Source: Roseovarius atlanticus | Lineage (GTDB): Bacteria; Pseudomonadota; Alphaproteobacteria; Rhodobacterales; Rhodobacteraceae | Assembly (NCBI RefSeq): GCF_001441615.1 | Contig: NZ_LAXJ01000006.1 | Location: 1-64,000, forward strand | Direction: 5' to 3' | Length of the DNA: 64,000 nt | Shown here: in pieces, positions 63,315-64,000 of the stretch | Layout of the letters: each line of letters starts with the position of its first letter | Position numbering within the stretch: the stretch's first letter is position 1 | Notes under the pieces: model-generated | Told to the model about the DNA's origin: nothing | What the model saw: only the letters and a program-made list of their open reading frames with translations | Databases searched by the model: none | Translations under genes and position numbers: made by a program

Positions 63315-64000
63315 ATGAAGATCAACCGCCTGCCGCAGGACGACAAGACAAATGGATGGAGCGCGATCCTGCCGGACCGTACCGCCCATGCGCCGCTCGA
63401 GGGGGATATCAACGCCGATTGGGTCGTGCTGGGCGCGGGCTATGCCGGGTTGGCCGCGGCGCGGCGGCTGGCCGAGAACTGCCCGGGCGAAAAGATCGTC
63501 GTGGTCGAGGCCGGGGAGGCGGGCGAGAACGCGTCGGGGCGCAACAGCGGGTTCGGGATCGACCTGCCGCATAACGTGGGGTCTTCGCTGGACGAGTTGG
63601 AGGGCAGTCATCGGTTCATGCGGCTGGCGCGGATGGCGATAGATCACCTGGAAGACGTGGTGACGACGCATGGGGTGGAGTGCGACTGGGCGCGCGCGGG
63701 CAAGTATCACACCGCCGTCAGCCCTCGCGGCACGCGCGACGTGCTGGAGCCGTTCAGAAAGGAGCTGGAGGCGCTGGGCGAGCCTTACGAGTGGATCGAG
63801 GGTGAGGCGCTGCGGGCCAAGCTGGGTAGTCCGCATTTCACGGCTGCCGTCTATACGCCGGGATGTGTGTTGATGAACCCCGCCGCGCTGACGCGGGGGT
63901 TGGCCGATACGCTGCCCGGTAATGTGACAGTGCATGAGAATTCGCCCGTGGTGGAGGCGGAATTTCAGAACGGCGTGATGCTGAAGACGCCCAAGGGATC
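63315..64000 (+). CDS. DAO-type FAD-dependent oxidoreductase (C-terminus beyond right edge)
   Basis: The first 228 codons are present. N-terminal FAD motif: ADWVVLGAGYAGLAAARRLAENCPGEKIVVVEAGEAGENASGRNSGFGIDLPHN, where GxGxxG and the ASGRNSG block are typical of DadA/glycine-oxidase/sarcosine-oxidase-like enzymes that oxidise amines with FAD. It follows the cupin gene by 4 bp and, by context with the MttB-like methyltransferase, may oxidise a methylated amine or amino acid. Full substrate site not visible. Confidence 0.88.
   Translation, partial: MKINRLPQDDKTNGWSAILPDRTAHAPLEGDINADWVVLGAGYAGLAAARRLAENCPGEKIVVVEAGEAGENASGRNSGFGIDLPHNVGSSLDELEGSHRFMRLARMAIDHLEDVVTTHGVECDWARAGKYHTAVSPRGTRDVLEPFRKELEALGEPYEWIEGEALRAKLGSPHFTAAVYTPGCVLMNPAALTRGLADTLPGNVTVHENSPVVEAEFQNGVMLKTPKG

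Overview
The window is chromosomal DNA of a high-GC alphaproteobacterium, almost certainly a member of the Rhodobacteraceae (Roseobacter group). The evidence is a sigma-E/ChrR pair divergent from a flavoprotein/DUF1365/MFS/DUF3833/SDR operon (the arrangement known from Rhodobacter sphaeroides), an LpxK/GT30 pair, a CcrM-type GANTC cluster, a Hint-domain protein and many short palindromic intergenic repeats. No phage, plasmid, CRISPR array, rRNA or tRNA was recognised. Genes are tightly packed, often with ATGA or TGATG overlaps.

Layout. 1-3.3 kb: mutY (left edge, partial) diverges from dciA-like, dsbA-like and a class III CoA-transferase. 3.3-6.5 kb: lipid A/LPS genes (lpxK, a GT30 transferase, a possible leader ORF) and a class I glutamine amidotransferase. 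6.6-8.6 kb: HxlR regulator divergent from tautomerase, truncated haemoglobin and cupin genes. 8.6-14.7 kb: chrR-rpoE and the divergent five-gene envelope-lipid stress operon. 14.8-19.5 kb: DUF3775, an outer-membrane barrel protein, and a saccharopine-type lysine operon with a GST and a histidine phosphatase. 19.7-22.9 kb: an isomerase, hybrid histidine kinase and response regulator operon. 23.4-34.0 kb: a long operon for LIV-type ABC uptake (livG, livH, livM, livK, livF) bracketed by two acyl-CoA/aryl-CoA ligase-like genes and holding five small unknown or poorly known genes; together these look like import plus CoA activation of a carboxylic acid. 34-37.5 kb: yaaA, recQ, yggT. 37.7-42.7 kb: thioesterase-like protein, UMF1-type transporter, mepA, a queuosine-precursor transporter behind a start-blocking hairpin, a candidate small RNA/short ORF unit, arfB and a polysaccharide deacetylase. 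42.9-49.2 kb: CoxG-like protein, GDSL lipoprotein, ABC exporter, S49 peptidase, CaCA antiporter, SDR. 49.2-53.7 kb: an AT-rich island with DnaA boxes and GAATC sites, then uvrC, pgsA, moaD, moaE, SCP2 protein and a small unknown protein. 53.9-57.5 kb: a cation/proton antiporter and pnp. 57.8-64 kb: Hint protein, Lrp regulator divergent from ald, then an MttB-family methyltransferase with its TetR regulator, divergent from a cupin gene and a DAO-type oxidase that runs off the right edge.

The most unusual items are non-coding. They are a promoter-to-terminator unit at 41.3-41.5 kb with 17 nt complementary to the 16S rRNA 3' end, the DnaA-box/GAATC island before uvrC, two back-to-back perfect 22-bp palindromes inside the liv operon, the hairpin over the queuosine-transporter start, and two main palindromic repeat families placed mostly at gene 3' ends. 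All functional statements come from motifs and family knowledge; no database search was possible.
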